Source: Actinomycetales bacterium | Lineage (GTDB): Bacteria > Actinomycetota > Actinomycetes > Actinomycetales > Dermatophilaceae | Assembly: GCA_016715285.1 (NCBI GenBank) | Contig: JADKAO010000001.1 | Location: 434,001 to 498,000 of the forward strand | Length of the DNA: 64,000 nt | Direction: 5' to 3' | Shown here: positions 20,886 to 29,672 of the stretch, piece after piece | Layout of the letters: the number at the start of each line of letters is the position of its first letter | Numbering within the stretch: the first letter of the stretch is position 1 | Notes under the pieces: generated by a model | Databases searched by the model: none | Told to the model about the DNA's origin: nothing | The model's input: only the letters and a program-made list of their open reading frames with translations | Program-made: the position numbers and the translations under genes

Positions 20886-21866
20886 TTAGCGCGACGGCGA
20901 GGCCAGTCGTGGGAAGAGCGCCAGTGCGTTGTCCCGGTCGATCCCGCGACGTTGATCGCGGGTCAGCTGCGTCTGCTCGTACTCGGTCCGCATGTAGCGC
21001 ACGGCAGCGGGTGGCGCAAAGGGGAAGTCTGTGCCGTAGAGGACTCTGTGCGGGTCAGCGACGGAGAGGAGGGATGGGATCGCCGTGGGGGTCGACGAGA
21101 GTGCGATGTCGAACCAGAAGCGCCTGATCACCGCCATGCGTGCCTCGACCTCGCGCCGCCGGTTGACTGCCAGAGCCGCGAGTTTCCACTTCGGCTCGTT
21201 CTTGAGCATCGTGAGGATGATGCGGTGGGCGATGTAGGGGACGAATCCGCCAGCGTGGGCGAGGATCCACTGGATCCGGTCGTACTTCTCTAACGCCCCA
21301 GACAGGATCAGCGAGATCGCCGACCGAGTCGTGTCGAGAAGGAAGTCCGCTGTGAAGCTCGGTATGCCGGGCACGGGCTCAGCGGGCAACTCACCCGGGT
21401 GGACAAAGACGACCGCGCCGCGCTCATTGAGCAGCCCGAGGAGTCGATCGAAGCTCGGATCGCCAAGATAGAGGCCGGCGTTGTTGGCGAGGAGGACGAT
21501 CCCGTCTGCATGCAGGACGTCGAGGGCGTGTTCGGCTTCGGTGATGGCCCCGTCAACGTCGGGCAGGGTGAGCGTCGCGAAGAAGCCGAAGTTGCGTGGA
21601 GCGGTGCTCACGACGGCCGCTGCGGACTCGTTGACGCTGCGCGCCCACCGGGCAGCCTCGCGGGCATCCCCGAACCAGACCCCAGGGGCCGAGACCGAGA
21701 GGATCGCGGTCTCAACGCCAACCTTGCCCATGATCTTGGCGGCCAAGGGTGCGGTCCACGTGGGCAGGGGTATGCCGCCTGGGGTAATCCCCTTGTGCCG
21801 CAACATGAGTGCGTAGTCGGGGGGCAGGAAGTGATGGTGAACATCGATCCGTCGAGGCTTGCTCAT
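20886..21866 (-). CDS. Amidohydrolase-family decarboxylase-like enzyme (ACMSD type)
   Basis: Metal-dependent TIM-barrel enzyme of the amidohydrolase_2 group, whose members include aminocarboxymuconate-semialdehyde decarboxylase. 326 aa. Metal-ligand motifs: DVHHHFLPPDY near the N terminus, FVHPGE, ILAHAGGF and YGTDFPFAPP. The start overlaps the stop of the upstream flavin hydroxylase gene (ATGA), so it belongs to the same operon. A decarboxylation or hydrolysis step on a ring-cleavage product is inferred from context. Confidence 0.85.
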   Translation of the reverse strand: MSKPRRIDVHHHFLPPDYALMLRHKGITPGGIPLPTWTAPLAAKIMGKVGVETAILSVSAPGVWFGDAREAARWARSVNESAAAVVSTAPRNFGFFATLTLPDVDGAITEAEHALDVLHADGIVLLANNAGLYLGDPSFDRLLGLLNERGAVVFVHPGELPAEPVPGIPSFTADFLLDTTRSAISLILSGALEKYDRIQWILAHAGGFVPYIAHRIILTMLKNEPKWKLAALAVNRRREVEARMAVIRRFWFDIALSSTPTAIPSLLSVADPHRVLYGTDFPFAPPAAVRYMRTEYEQTQLTRDQRRGIDRDNALALFPRLASPSR

Positions 21867-23640
21867 CGGGCACCCTTCGTGGATGTGGACGTCACTGTCG
21901 ACATGGAGGAGGCAGACTCGAGACCAGCTCCGCGGACGCGATCGAGCAAGGGTGCGGGCCGATCGGGTGCCGTATCCCCGCGCCAGGCCACATGCTGGTC
22001 CGGCCGGATGAGGACGAGATCCCGCTGGTAGAGCCGACGGGCGTGCGCGTCCCGTACGTCGACCACCGCGAGCGGCACTCGGCATACCTCGGCGGCGGCG
22101 ACTAGACCGCTCACGTCAACGTCCGCGAAACGCACCAAAGTGAAGCCCGCCCCGAAGAGGTCGAAGAGCGCCCTGCCGTCGGTGAGATGGACGCTCGGCG
22201 GGCGGGCGCCCGGCCAGGTGGTGGGGTCCGCGCGGTCCATCAGCAGCGGAGGTGGGTGACCGGCCTCGGAGGCGATGACGGGGGAGTCATAGCGGTACCC
22301 GTGCTCGATGCCCCAGGCCTCGTTCTCGAGGTTGCCGAGGTCACGGATTTCGCGGCCCAGCCGCTCCCGAGTCGCGGCGCCGTGCCAGCGCTCGCTGTGC
22401 ATCCCAGCCCAGTTCGCCGTGAGGATGGCGCCGCGCACGGCCGCGTGCCGGGCCGCCGCAGTGCGGTTGCGCAGCGCCACGTCCCGTCGTTCCTTCTCGT
22501 ATGCCGTCAGCAGCGCCGACCCGCCCCACCCCTGTACCTGTGCGGCGATAGCCCAGGCGAGGCCGACGGCGTCGCCGACGCCGGTATTCATGCCGTAGCC
22601 ACCCGTGGGGGTTACCTGGTGCACGGCGTCCCCGGCGAGCCACACTCGACCGCGGCCGTAGGAATCCGCCACGGTGAGGCGGGGAGTCCACGCGTTCGCG
22701 GCGAGGATCTTGAGCGAGAACCGGTGCCCGAGTGCCCGATAGACGCGCTCGCGCGGGTCGATCGCGTCGTCGGCCTCGCCCACCCCGAGCGGGACGTGCA
22801 GGGTGTAGGTGCCCGCGTCGTCTTGGGAGATGAGCGTCCAGCCCTCCGGCGACTGGAGGTGCCAGAAATGACCGAACTGAGCGCTGAGCGAGGGGTCTGA
22901 GGTGTGGAAATGGACGAGGGCGAAACGCCCCGACATCGGGCGCTGAGCGGCGGCGCGGAAGTTGCGCGCAAGTGCGGGGAGGAGCCGACGGAGCCCAAGC
23001 TCACGCACAAGCATCGATCGGACGTCAAGAACGTCCAAGGCGATTCCGAGCTGCTTGCGGACAACACTGCTCGCGCCATCGCAGGCCAGGAGATAGTCAG
23101 CGGTGACCGTGCGTCGCTCACCGGTGTTGGGGGAGAGGAGAGTGGCGATGACGTTAAAACCGTTGTCCGAGAAGGACTCCAGCGTCCATCCATACATTGT
23201 CTCAACGAGAGGTGCTCGCTGGTCGACCTCCTCGCGGAGGACGGGTTCGAGGAGGACTTGCGATACGCGCATCGAGGGCTCGAGCGTTGCGGTGCCGTTG
23301 TTGACGTGCGTGGTGCGCGCACGGGTCTCGTCAACGCTGGGGTACTCGAAGCGCGCCAGCTCCCAGCCGGCAAAGTTGGTCGCCCACGTCACGGTCATGC
23401 GGCGATCGGCGGGCACGGCGACCGCCCGCAACCGGTCAGCGATGCCGAGCCGGCGATAGAACTCCATGCTGCGCGCGTTGGTGATGTCCATCTTCGGTGC
23501 CGAGTGGTCGTCACGCTCTTATCGACGAGCAGGGTGAGTATGCCGTATCGGTTGAGTTCCAGCGCCAGGGTCAGCCCGACCGGTCCGGCCCCCACCACGA
23601 GCACCGCGATGTGCTGGTCGCTGGCATTCGTGCGATTCAT
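21863..23640 (-). pseudogene. FAD-dependent aromatic hydroxylase, frameshifted
   Basis: Class A flavoprotein hydroxylase (TfdB/PheA/MhpA-like). The N-terminal dinucleotide fold LVVGAGPVGLTLALELNRYG is read from ATG 23640. The body, from MDITNARSMEFYRRLG through LAGDAAHQ-like LAGDAVHQVTPTGGYGMNTG to the C-terminal thioredoxin-like domain, is in another frame. One extra C in the run at 23496-23497 (minus strand CAC-CCG) restores TRHPKMDITNARS, so one base is missing. Real inactivation or an assembly error are both possible. Start and stop overlap the neighbours by 4 bases each. Confidence 0.82.
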
Positions 23641-25382
23641 GGCGAAACCCCCAACAGACAGCGGGCGTCCCGTTTGGACGGCGAGCTAAAGAGTTGCGCC
23701 AGAGCAGTTTCCGCATCAGCGTGGTGGCCGGGTGCCGTCACCGAGAAAACGTGCCGGTCGGGTCGGAGGACGATGACCGACCCGATGTCAGCACCCGCCA
23801 GTCGCAGCCACCGAGCAAGCGCGTCGCTGCTCGCATCCACGTCCACCAGCCCTCCCGGTGTTGGACCACGAGACCCGCGACCACTCGGCCGACCACCCAT
23901 GGGGAACACCCGGCTCCAGACCGGCGCGAGGCTGTCCCACACCGGGGCCCCGAGCACGGTGCGCGGGTCGACCCCAACTCCGAGCACGGCCCACCCCTGG
24001 CCGAGCTCGTCATCGAGCCGCACCGGCCGTCCCGCCATGGACCGCAATGGAATTTGCGGCATCAGGGTGCCCTCCACTCCCCGCATGCCCCGCCAGCGGC
24101 GCGGCATACCGGCATAGGTGCCTGGGCGGTAGCGCGGCTTGGGTTTGAATTTCGCCTCGCCGAGGTAGCTCCGGAGCCCGGGCACTCGCGTGGCCGCGCC
24201 GATACTCCAGTCGCGGGCCCGGATGGCTGCGGGCCGGCCCGTCGAGACAATGTCCTTGTTGAGGACCGAGAGTCGAATCATGGCTTGCGCGTGGGGTTTG
24301 CGCTCGCTCTCGTATGTGTCGAGCAGGGTGTCGGAGGCGCCCCTGAGGACGACGTCAGCAAGCTTCCAGGAGAGGTTCTCGGCATCGCGGATGCCTGCAT
24401 TCATCCCCTGCCCGATGAACTGGGGGGTCATGTGAGCAGCATCCCCGGCGAGGAAAACGCGATCCGAGCGCCACCGGTCAGCCACGAGTGCGTTGAAGGT
24501 GTAGACCAACTGCCGCGTGATGGTGACGTCAGTGACCTCGACGTATCGGCTGAGGAGGCGATCAGCGGTCGCACGTTCCTCGAAATCCTCGGTCGTGTCG
24601 CTGTCCTTGAGCATGAACTCGAAGCGGTGCCGACGGTCCGGCTGCGGGCAACTCACCGTGGGCAGTTGCGGGTCGCACACGAAATCGAAGTAGGGCAGGT
24701 GCGCAAACGGCTGCGTGCCCTCGTTGGCCTGCAGGTCGATGACGAGCCAGCGCTGCGGGAAGCGCGTGCCCGCCATGTCGATGCCCAGACTGGTCCGCAC
24801 GGTGCTGCGGCCACCGTCGCACGCGACGAGGTAGCGCGCCCGGATGTGCTCCGGAGTCGCGGCGTCGAGCGAGAGGTCGGCCTTGCCGTAGCCCGCGCCG
24901 CGTGAGGCCACATGAGTCACGGTCACACCGCAGGCATCCTGAACGAACCTCGTTACCGATCGCCCGCGTCGAACGGTCACCTCTGGTCGCTCGGCCAGCC
25001 GCCGCTCCAGGACGTTCTCCAAGAAGGGTTGGTAGAAGAAGTTCGACACCGGCCAGCCGTGCGGCCGCTTGGGTTCCCGGAATTGCGCGAGCAACGACCC
25101 ATCAGCCTTCACCCATTGCACCGGGAGGTCGACGATCATGTCGGCGTGGACCTCGTCGGCGACGCCGGCATGTTGCAGGATCCGCAGGCACTCGTCGTCG
25201 GTGTAGACCGCGCGCGCCATTCCGTAGGACTCCGGCTCGCGCTCCAAGACCGTCACCGTGAGCCCGCGCGCGGCCAGCAGGTGCGCCATCGTGAGACCGG
25301 TGGGTCCCAGCCCCACCACGAACACATCAGCGTCGTATGCCGTGTCCTCACCCGCCGCTCCAGCAGCTAATTGCGTTGTCAT
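23637..25382 (-). CDS. FAD-dependent 3-(3-hydroxyphenyl)propionate hydroxylase-like monooxygenase
   Basis: Class A flavin hydroxylase of the MhpA type; it would convert a phenolic acid to a catechol using NAD(P)H and O2. 581 aa. FAD fold VVGLGPTGLTMAHLLAARG near residue 22, DG motif in YLVACDGGRSTVR, GD motif in FLAGDAAHMTPQFIGQGMN, and a C-terminal thioredoxin-like domain (VDASSDALARWLRLAGADIG). It is 15 bp after the dioxygenase gene and overlaps the second hydroxylase. The substrate is inferred only. Confidence 0.88.
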   Translation of the reverse strand: MTTQLAAGAAGEDTAYDADVFVVGLGPTGLTMAHLLAARGLTVTVLEREPESYGMARAVYTDDECLRILQHAGVADEVHADMIVDLPVQWVKADGSLLAQFREPKRPHGWPVSNFFYQPFLENVLERRLAERPEVTVRRGRSVTRFVQDACGVTVTHVASRGAGYGKADLSLDAATPEHIRARYLVACDGGRSTVRTSLGIDMAGTRFPQRWLVIDLQANEGTQPFAHLPYFDFVCDPQLPTVSCPQPDRRHRFEFMLKDSDTTEDFEERATADRLLSRYVEVTDVTITRQLVYTFNALVADRWRSDRVFLAGDAAHMTPQFIGQGMNAGIRDAENLSWKLADVVLRGASDTLLDTYESERKPHAQAMIRLSVLNKDIVSTGRPAAIRARDWSIGAATRVPGLRSYLGEAKFKPKPRYRPGTYAGMPRRWRGMRGVEGTLMPQIPLRSMAGRPVRLDDELGQGWAVLGVGVDPRTVLGAPVWDSLAPVWSRVFPMGGRPSGRGSRGPTPGGLVDVDASSDALARWLRLAGADIGSVIVLRPDRHVFSVTAPGHHADAETALAQLFSSPSKRDARCLLGVSP

Positions 25383-25397
25383 GGAAGTTCTTTCGGT

Positions 25398-26420
25398 TCA
25401 GAAGGCAGGCAGTGCTGGCTCGCCGCGGCGGGCGGCGCGGACGGCATACCGGAAGTTGTTGAGGCGAGTTAGGACGCTCTCGCCGATGGGGGTGTGACCC
25501 CAGATGGAGATGCTGTCGTAGGTGCGCGGCGCCCACGCCAGCTCTTGCTCGGGGGTGACGACGATGGGGTTCCAGCCGAGTTCCCACTCGAAGTCGGAGG
25601 GGGTGACGCAGTAGAAGGACAGCTCGCGGTCATTGGTGTGTTGGCCGACGCTCCACTGCATCCGGAACCCGTGGTCGATGACGCGCTCGTAGGCGCTGAG
25701 CATGCCATCGAGCGTGGTGACTTCGGTGTTGAGGTGCTGGATCGCGGTGCGGATGGGGTCGAGGCCGAGGCCGTGGATGCCGGCGATGGCGACGCTGTGG
25801 TGCCGTTGGTTGACGCGCAGGAAGCGGATGCGCAGGGGGAGTCCGGCGATGGTTTCGCGCACCCAGTCGGAGAGGCGGGCGTCGAAGATCGAGGCGTAGT
25901 AGCCGCGAATCTCTTCGGGTCGCTGGGACGTGATCGCGACGTGGCCGAGGCCGCTCGCTCCGGTGACGAATCCCTCTTGGAGCATGCGCAATGGCTTGTC
26001 GGATGTCGTTGCGCGCGTGAAGATTTCAGTCGCTGTGCCCTTCGGGCCAGGGAACCTCCAAAGCCGCTCAACACCTCTGAGCGCGCACTCGTCAGCGCTG
26101 CCCTCGGCTATCGGGAGACCCGCGTCGGCCACCCGCGCGATGATGACGTCGAACGTCTCGTGATCGTCGATCTGCCAGCCCAACGCGGTGACGTCCTCGC
26201 GCGTGCCGCGCTGGATGAGGAGGCGGCAGGCGTGCTCGTCGAGCCTGAACCGCGTTGTGTCCGTGGTGAGTTCGTCCACATGCAGGCCCAGCGCGTCCGC
26301 GCCGAAGCGGCGCCAGTCCGCCAGGCGCTGGGACTCGACCACGGCATACCCCAAGCGAACCGCGCCAAAGACGTCGGTATGCCGCGTGCGGGAGATGCTC
26401 GGGCTGGTTGCGGGGGTCAC
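25398..26420 (-). CDS. Extradiol (meta-cleavage) ring dioxygenase
   Basis: Type I extradiol dioxygenase of the vicinal-oxygen-chelate fold with two glyoxalase-like repeats. GTG 26420 overlaps the hydrolase stop (GTGA) and gives 340 aa. Candidate Fe(II) ligands are the His in GLGHVAIT, the His in RHHSVAIAG and the Glu in DFEWELGW, matching the 2-His-1-Glu pattern of BphC/HsaC. It would cleave the catechol formed by the hydroxylases. Upstream in-frame starts would run through the hydrolase gene. Confidence 0.88.
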   Translation of the reverse strand: MTPATSPSISRTRHTDVFGAVRLGYAVVESQRLADWRRFGADALGLHVDELTTDTTRFRLDEHACRLLIQRGTREDVTALGWQIDDHETFDVIIARVADAGLPIAEGSADECALRGVERLWRFPGPKGTATEIFTRATTSDKPLRMLQEGFVTGASGLGHVAITSQRPEEIRGYYASIFDARLSDWVRETIAGLPLRIRFLRVNQRHHSVAIAGIHGLGLDPIRTAIQHLNTEVTTLDGMLSAYERVIDHGFRMQWSVGQHTNDRELSFYCVTPSDFEWELGWNPIVVTPEQELAWAPRTYDSISIWGHTPIGESVLTRLNNFRYAVRAARRGEPALPAF

Positions 26421-27286
26421 TTGGGGGACCCGTGGTCGGTGCGGTTTAGGAAGTCGATCGCGAGGTGGTTGAAGAGCTCTGGCGCTTCGTATTGCACCCA
26501 GTGACCGACCCCGGCGGCGAGGTAGGCGTCGCAATTGCGCATCGTGTGTGCGAGCAAGGGCGCGCCCGAGGGGCGGTTGATGGTGTCCCGGGTGCCCCAG
26601 ACGACCAGCGTTGGCACCTCGCACTTGGCGAGGCGAGGGTCGCGGGAGAGATCCATGCGCCACAGGGTGCGGAGGGCGTTCTTGCCGGAAGGGCGGCGCA
26701 GGGGAGGGTTGGCGACGACCTCGGGGTCAATGCTGTCGCGGTAGCGGCCGTCGATGACCTCGTCGGTGACGCCGCTGGCGTCGGCCACGAGATAGGTACG
26801 GATGAAGGTTGCCATCTTGTCGCGCCTCGGGCCGTCGCCGCCGTAGTAGTCGAGGAGCGCGTTGAGGCCTTTGGTCGGGAGCGCGCGGGTGGTGCCGATG
26901 CCGCCGGGACCGTTGAGGACCATCCGATCCACGCGATCCGGGCGGTCGAGGGCGAGGCGCAGGGCGGCCCCGCCTCCGTAGGAGTTGCCGATGAGGTGGG
27001 CTTTGGGGATGTCGAGGGCGTCGAGCAGTCCGCCGACCGACGCCGCGAGGTCGCCGAACGGGTCGTCCTGGTCGATGTGCTTCGTCGACTTGCCGTAGCC
27101 CGGGAGATCGGGGATGACGAGGCTGAAGTGTTGGGCGAGGACAGGGATATTGCGGGTCCAGTTGGCTGCGCCGCTGGCACCAGGGCCACCACCGTGGAGG
27201 AGGACGAGGGTCGGTCCGGAGCCGGTGGTCACGGTGTGGAGATCGCGGGCTCCTACTCTGAGGGTGCGCTCGCTGAGGTCTGGCAT
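26417..27286 (-). CDS. Meta-cleavage product alpha/beta hydrolase (MhpC/BphD/HsaD type)
   Basis: C-C bond hydrolase acting on the ring-fission product. 289 aa. Oxyanion region HGGGPGASGAANWTRN, nucleophile Ser102 in LIGNSYGGGAA, Asp in WGTRDTINRPSG and His in AGVGHWVQYEAP complete the triad. It is the first gene of the catabolic operon; GGGAGAAG lies 4 nt before the ATG. Expression is probably controlled by the divergent TetR protein. Confidence 0.92.
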   Translation of the reverse strand: MPDLSERTLRVGARDLHTVTTGSGPTLVLLHGGGPGASGAANWTRNIPVLAQHFSLVIPDLPGYGKSTKHIDQDDPFGDLAASVGGLLDALDIPKAHLIGNSYGGGAALRLALDRPDRVDRMVLNGPGGIGTTRALPTKGLNALLDYYGGDGPRRDKMATFIRTYLVADASGVTDEVIDGRYRDSIDPEVVANPPLRRPSGKNALRTLWRMDLSRDPRLAKCEVPTLVVWGTRDTINRPSGAPLLAHTMRNCDAYLAAGVGHWVQYEAPELFNHLAIDFLNRTDHGSPK

Positions 27287-27303
27287 GACGCTTCTCCCGG
27301 GGT

Positions 27304-27384
27304 TGATGATTCCATCAAGTCAGTGTTGATGGAATCATCAGATATGGCTTGGCGTCTGTCAAGATCTCTATGATGACTTCATCA
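27304..27384. promoter_or_regulatory. TetR operators and divergent promoters of the meta-cleavage operon
   Basis: A perfect 15-bp inverted repeat, TGATGATTCCATCAA (27304-27318) and TTGATGGAATCATCA (27326-27340), is separated by 7 bp. A third similar palindrome TGATGACTTCATCA is at 27371-27384. On the minus strand TTGACA (27362-27357), 17 bp, GATGAT (27339-27334) is a good promoter for the operon; its -10 lies in the right arm. TATGAT (27369-27374) is a possible -10 for tetR within the third site. TetR binding is inferred. Confidence 0.75.
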
Positions 27385-27404
27385 GATTTCGTGGGAGGTG
27401 CCCG

Positions 27405-28079
27405 ATGACGTCTTCGTCCAGCAGGGCGGCTGATGGCCAGAGCCGCCGCAAGATGCGCACTCGCGCGGCGCTGCTCGGGGCCGCGCGGGCGTTGCTTGCC
27501 GAGGGCCGCGAGGGGGCAAGTATCGAGGAGATCACCAAACGCGCGGGGGTCGGCTTTGGGTCGTTCTTCAATCACTTCCCGGGCGGCAAGGAGGAGCTCT
27601 TCGACGAGGCAGTCTTCGAGATCCTCGACGGGTATGCCGCGTGGATCCGCTCTGTCACAGGCGATTTAGACGATCCAGCCGAGGTGTTTGCGCGAAGTTT
27701 CCGGCTGACCGGGCGGTTGGTCGCAGCCCAGCCGGATCTGTTAGCGCCCTTGCTCGCGCGGGGGAGTGAGCTGCTGCTGCTTGAGCGCGGACTGCGGGAG
27801 GTAGCGATGGAGGATCTCACTCGGGGCGTGGCCACGGGTCGGTTTGTCGCCCTGCCCGCTGAGGTGCACCTCATGTCGGTGGGGGGAGTGCTGCTTGGTT
27901 TGGTCCAGCTGCTCACGTCATCGGGGTCGTTGGCGACCGATGAGGTCATTGACGCGATCTCAGCGGGGGTGCTGCGGTTGTTGGGAGTCGCGGCCGGCGA
28001 GGCAGGGGAGTTGGTCACCCGGGGTTTGCCCGAACTGCCCAGCGCACTCATGACAGACGGTCAGGTGTCGTACTCGTAA
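27405..28079 (+). CDS. TetR-family repressor
   Basis: One-component regulator of 224 aa. The N-terminal HTH is RAALLGAARALLAEG, then ASIEEITKRAGVGFGSFFNHF; the C-terminal ligand domain is Leu-rich. ATG 27405 has GGGAGGTG upstream. Its divergence from the hydrolase gene and the palindromes between them suggest it represses the catabolic operon and itself, released by an aromatic intermediate. The 3' end overlaps the convergent lipoprotein gene by 19 bases. Confidence 0.9.
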   Translation: MTSSSSRAADGQSRRKMRTRAALLGAARALLAEGREGASIEEITKRAGVGFGSFFNHFPGGKEELFDEAVFEILDGYAAWIRSVTGDLDDPAEVFARSFRLTGRLVAAQPDLLAPLLARGSELLLLERGLREVAMEDLTRGVATGRFVALPAEVHLMSVGGVLLGLVQLLTSSGSLATDEVIDAISAGVLRLLGVAAGEAGELVTRGLPELPSALMTDGQVSYS

Positions 28080-28778
28080 CCGTCCCACGGCGCGTAATAG
28101 CAAATGAAGTCACCCGGCTCGATGTTGATCGTGAACGTGCCGAAGTCGTGGTTGACCTTCCAGCCGAACTCAACGGGTATTATCGATGCCTTGGTGAACG
28201 GCTGGACGGTGATCACTTCAGAACGGACCTGCCCAGGCGGAGCGAGCACTGTACCAAGACGCCGTTCTCCCGTCGCCTGGGGCGGCCTCCCACCCCTCAC
28301 TGCCCGGCCAAGGCTTGACCTGAACCTCGTCGAAGGTGCCATCCGGCTTCCAAAGGAAGAGGCCTGCCCAAGCCCGGCCGTCCGGGTCGAAGAGCTCATT
28401 GCTGAGGAAGAACTTGCGCCCGTCCTGAGCGGTGCCGGCATACGGGACGTGGTAGTCATCGGGCCGGATCGTGAACCGGGTTGGAGCCCCGAACGCAGGT
28501 GGATTGCTTGGCATGGGCGTCGCTCCTGCCGTGGTGGGGCCCCGGGAGGTGGAGTTCTGTCCAGAGGTGGCGGTCGTGGTCGCAGTTGCGCGCGAAGTAG
28601 CTCCCGTGGACGTCGTCGAGGAGGTCGATCGAGTCGTGCTGGTCGTGCTGCTTGTGATGGTCGAGGGGTTTGCACCTGATGAGTTTGCGGGCGCGGTCGC
28701 GCACGATGTCAGGGCCGCCGAGGCGACGATGACTACCAGCGACTTGCGCAGCGCTTGAGCCCCATGAACAACCAGCAT
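28061..28778 (-). pseudogene. Predicted secreted lipoprotein, frameshifted
   Basis: Function unknown. From ATG 28778 the protein has a short basic region, a hydrophobic segment and the lipobox LTSC. A Ser/Thr-rich linker and a globular domain follow (RPDDYHVPYAGTAQDG, GLFLWKPDGTFDEVQV). The C-terminal part (VITVQPFTKASIIPVEFGW to the stop at 28061) is in another frame. Removing one base from the CCC run at 28269-28271 joins them, so the run looks one base too long. Start choice is uncertain. Confidence 0.65.
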
Positions 28779-28814
28779 AGGAGGGCACACGGAGAGTGCA
28801 TCGCTGAGAAACCT

Positions 28815-28826
28815 TAGGGTGCGGTC
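28815..28826 (+). promoter_or_regulatory. Leaderless promoter of the Tdi1-like gene
   Basis: -10-like TAGGGT (28815-28820) ends 6 nt before ATG 28827; there is no Shine-Dalgarno sequence. Confidence 0.5.
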
Positions 28827-29291
28827 ATGGAAATGCTTAGGCGGTTTGACGAGGAGACGTTCGCCCGTGGGCTGGAGGATTGGGCGTGGCTCCTGGCCGA
28901 CAAACCGTTGCGGCCTCTCGCTGCGTCGATGTTTGGCGACGTGTTCCTTCAGGGTCCTGACGGGGTCTGGTTCCTCGACTCGCTCGAGGGCACGTTGGCC
29001 AAAGAGTGGCCCGACGCAAGGGCACTGGAGAACGCGCTACGGACTCCGGAGGGCGAGGATCAGTACCTACTCGGAGGCATCGTCGCGGCGGCATACGAGC
29101 GGGGTCTGGAGCCGGGTCCTGAGCAGGTCTTCATGTTCAGCGTGCATCCCGCGTTGGGGGGAGCGATCTCGGCCGAGAACGTCGAGGTGATGGACTACGT
29201 GGTGGCGTCCTCGATTTGCGGGCAGTTGCGGGAGCAAATCAACGGTATACCGCCTGGCACGCGGATAACCGGGGTCACGTTCAGCGACTAG
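28827..29291 (+). CDS. DUF1851/Tdi1-type immunity-like protein
   Basis: Resembles the C-terminal domain of Tdi1, an immunity protein to the Tde1 DNase effector: FGDVFLQGPDGVWFLDSLEG, then VHPALGGAISAENVEVMDYVV and QINGIPPGTRI. 154 aa, cytosolic. No effector or secretion gene is adjacent, so it is an orphan. It may protect against a toxin encoded elsewhere or delivered by neighbours; that is inference from family only. Confidence 0.75.
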   Translation: MEMLRRFDEETFARGLEDWAWLLADKPLRPLAASMFGDVFLQGPDGVWFLDSLEGTLAKEWPDARALENALRTPEGEDQYLLGGIVAAAYERGLEPGPEQVFMFSVHPALGGAISAENVEVMDYVVASSICGQLREQINGIPPGTRITGVTFSD

Positions 29292-29358
29292 TTGCGCTGC
29301 GCGTCAAACGCCCCGCAACACGGTGTGCACCCGATTGGGCATGACCCAAGCCGGACAC

Positions 29359-29425
29359 AACTGCTGGCATTGGTCAGCTGGGGTGAGCCTGACAGCCGCA
29401 CTCCAAGCGACCAATGCCAGCAGTT
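29359..29425. repeat. Perfect 17-bp inverted repeat in a 381-bp intergenic region
   Basis: AACTGCTGGCATTGGTC (29359-29375) is matched exactly by its reverse complement at 29409-29425, with a 33-nt loop. The gap 29292-29672 holds no gene I can support. The hairpin lies about 70 bp after the Tdi1-like stop. It could be a terminator, a structured RNA or the remains of a small mobile element. No U tract follows. Confidence 0.8.
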
Positions 29426-29672
29426 CTGTACAGGGGAGGCGGTTTCTAACCGGTTCGGACATAATGTAGGTTATCGGCGTTAAACCACGGGCGTTGCACT
29501 AGATGCAGGAACTCCCGTCTCCCGACGTTCGGGGCGTTTCCGCAGGTCAGGGAGGACTTGGGGAGTCAACTGTCCGTTGGTAAAGATGTGTGCGTGGTCG
29601 AAGGTATCGACGTCGGGGGTACTACGCGTGCGGGGCACTAGGCTCGTTCGTGGACGAGATGGAAGGGGGCCA

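Noticed and set aside
29292..29483. Small plus-strand frame after the Tdi1-like gene
   Set aside because: It spans the inverted repeat and has no recognisable features.
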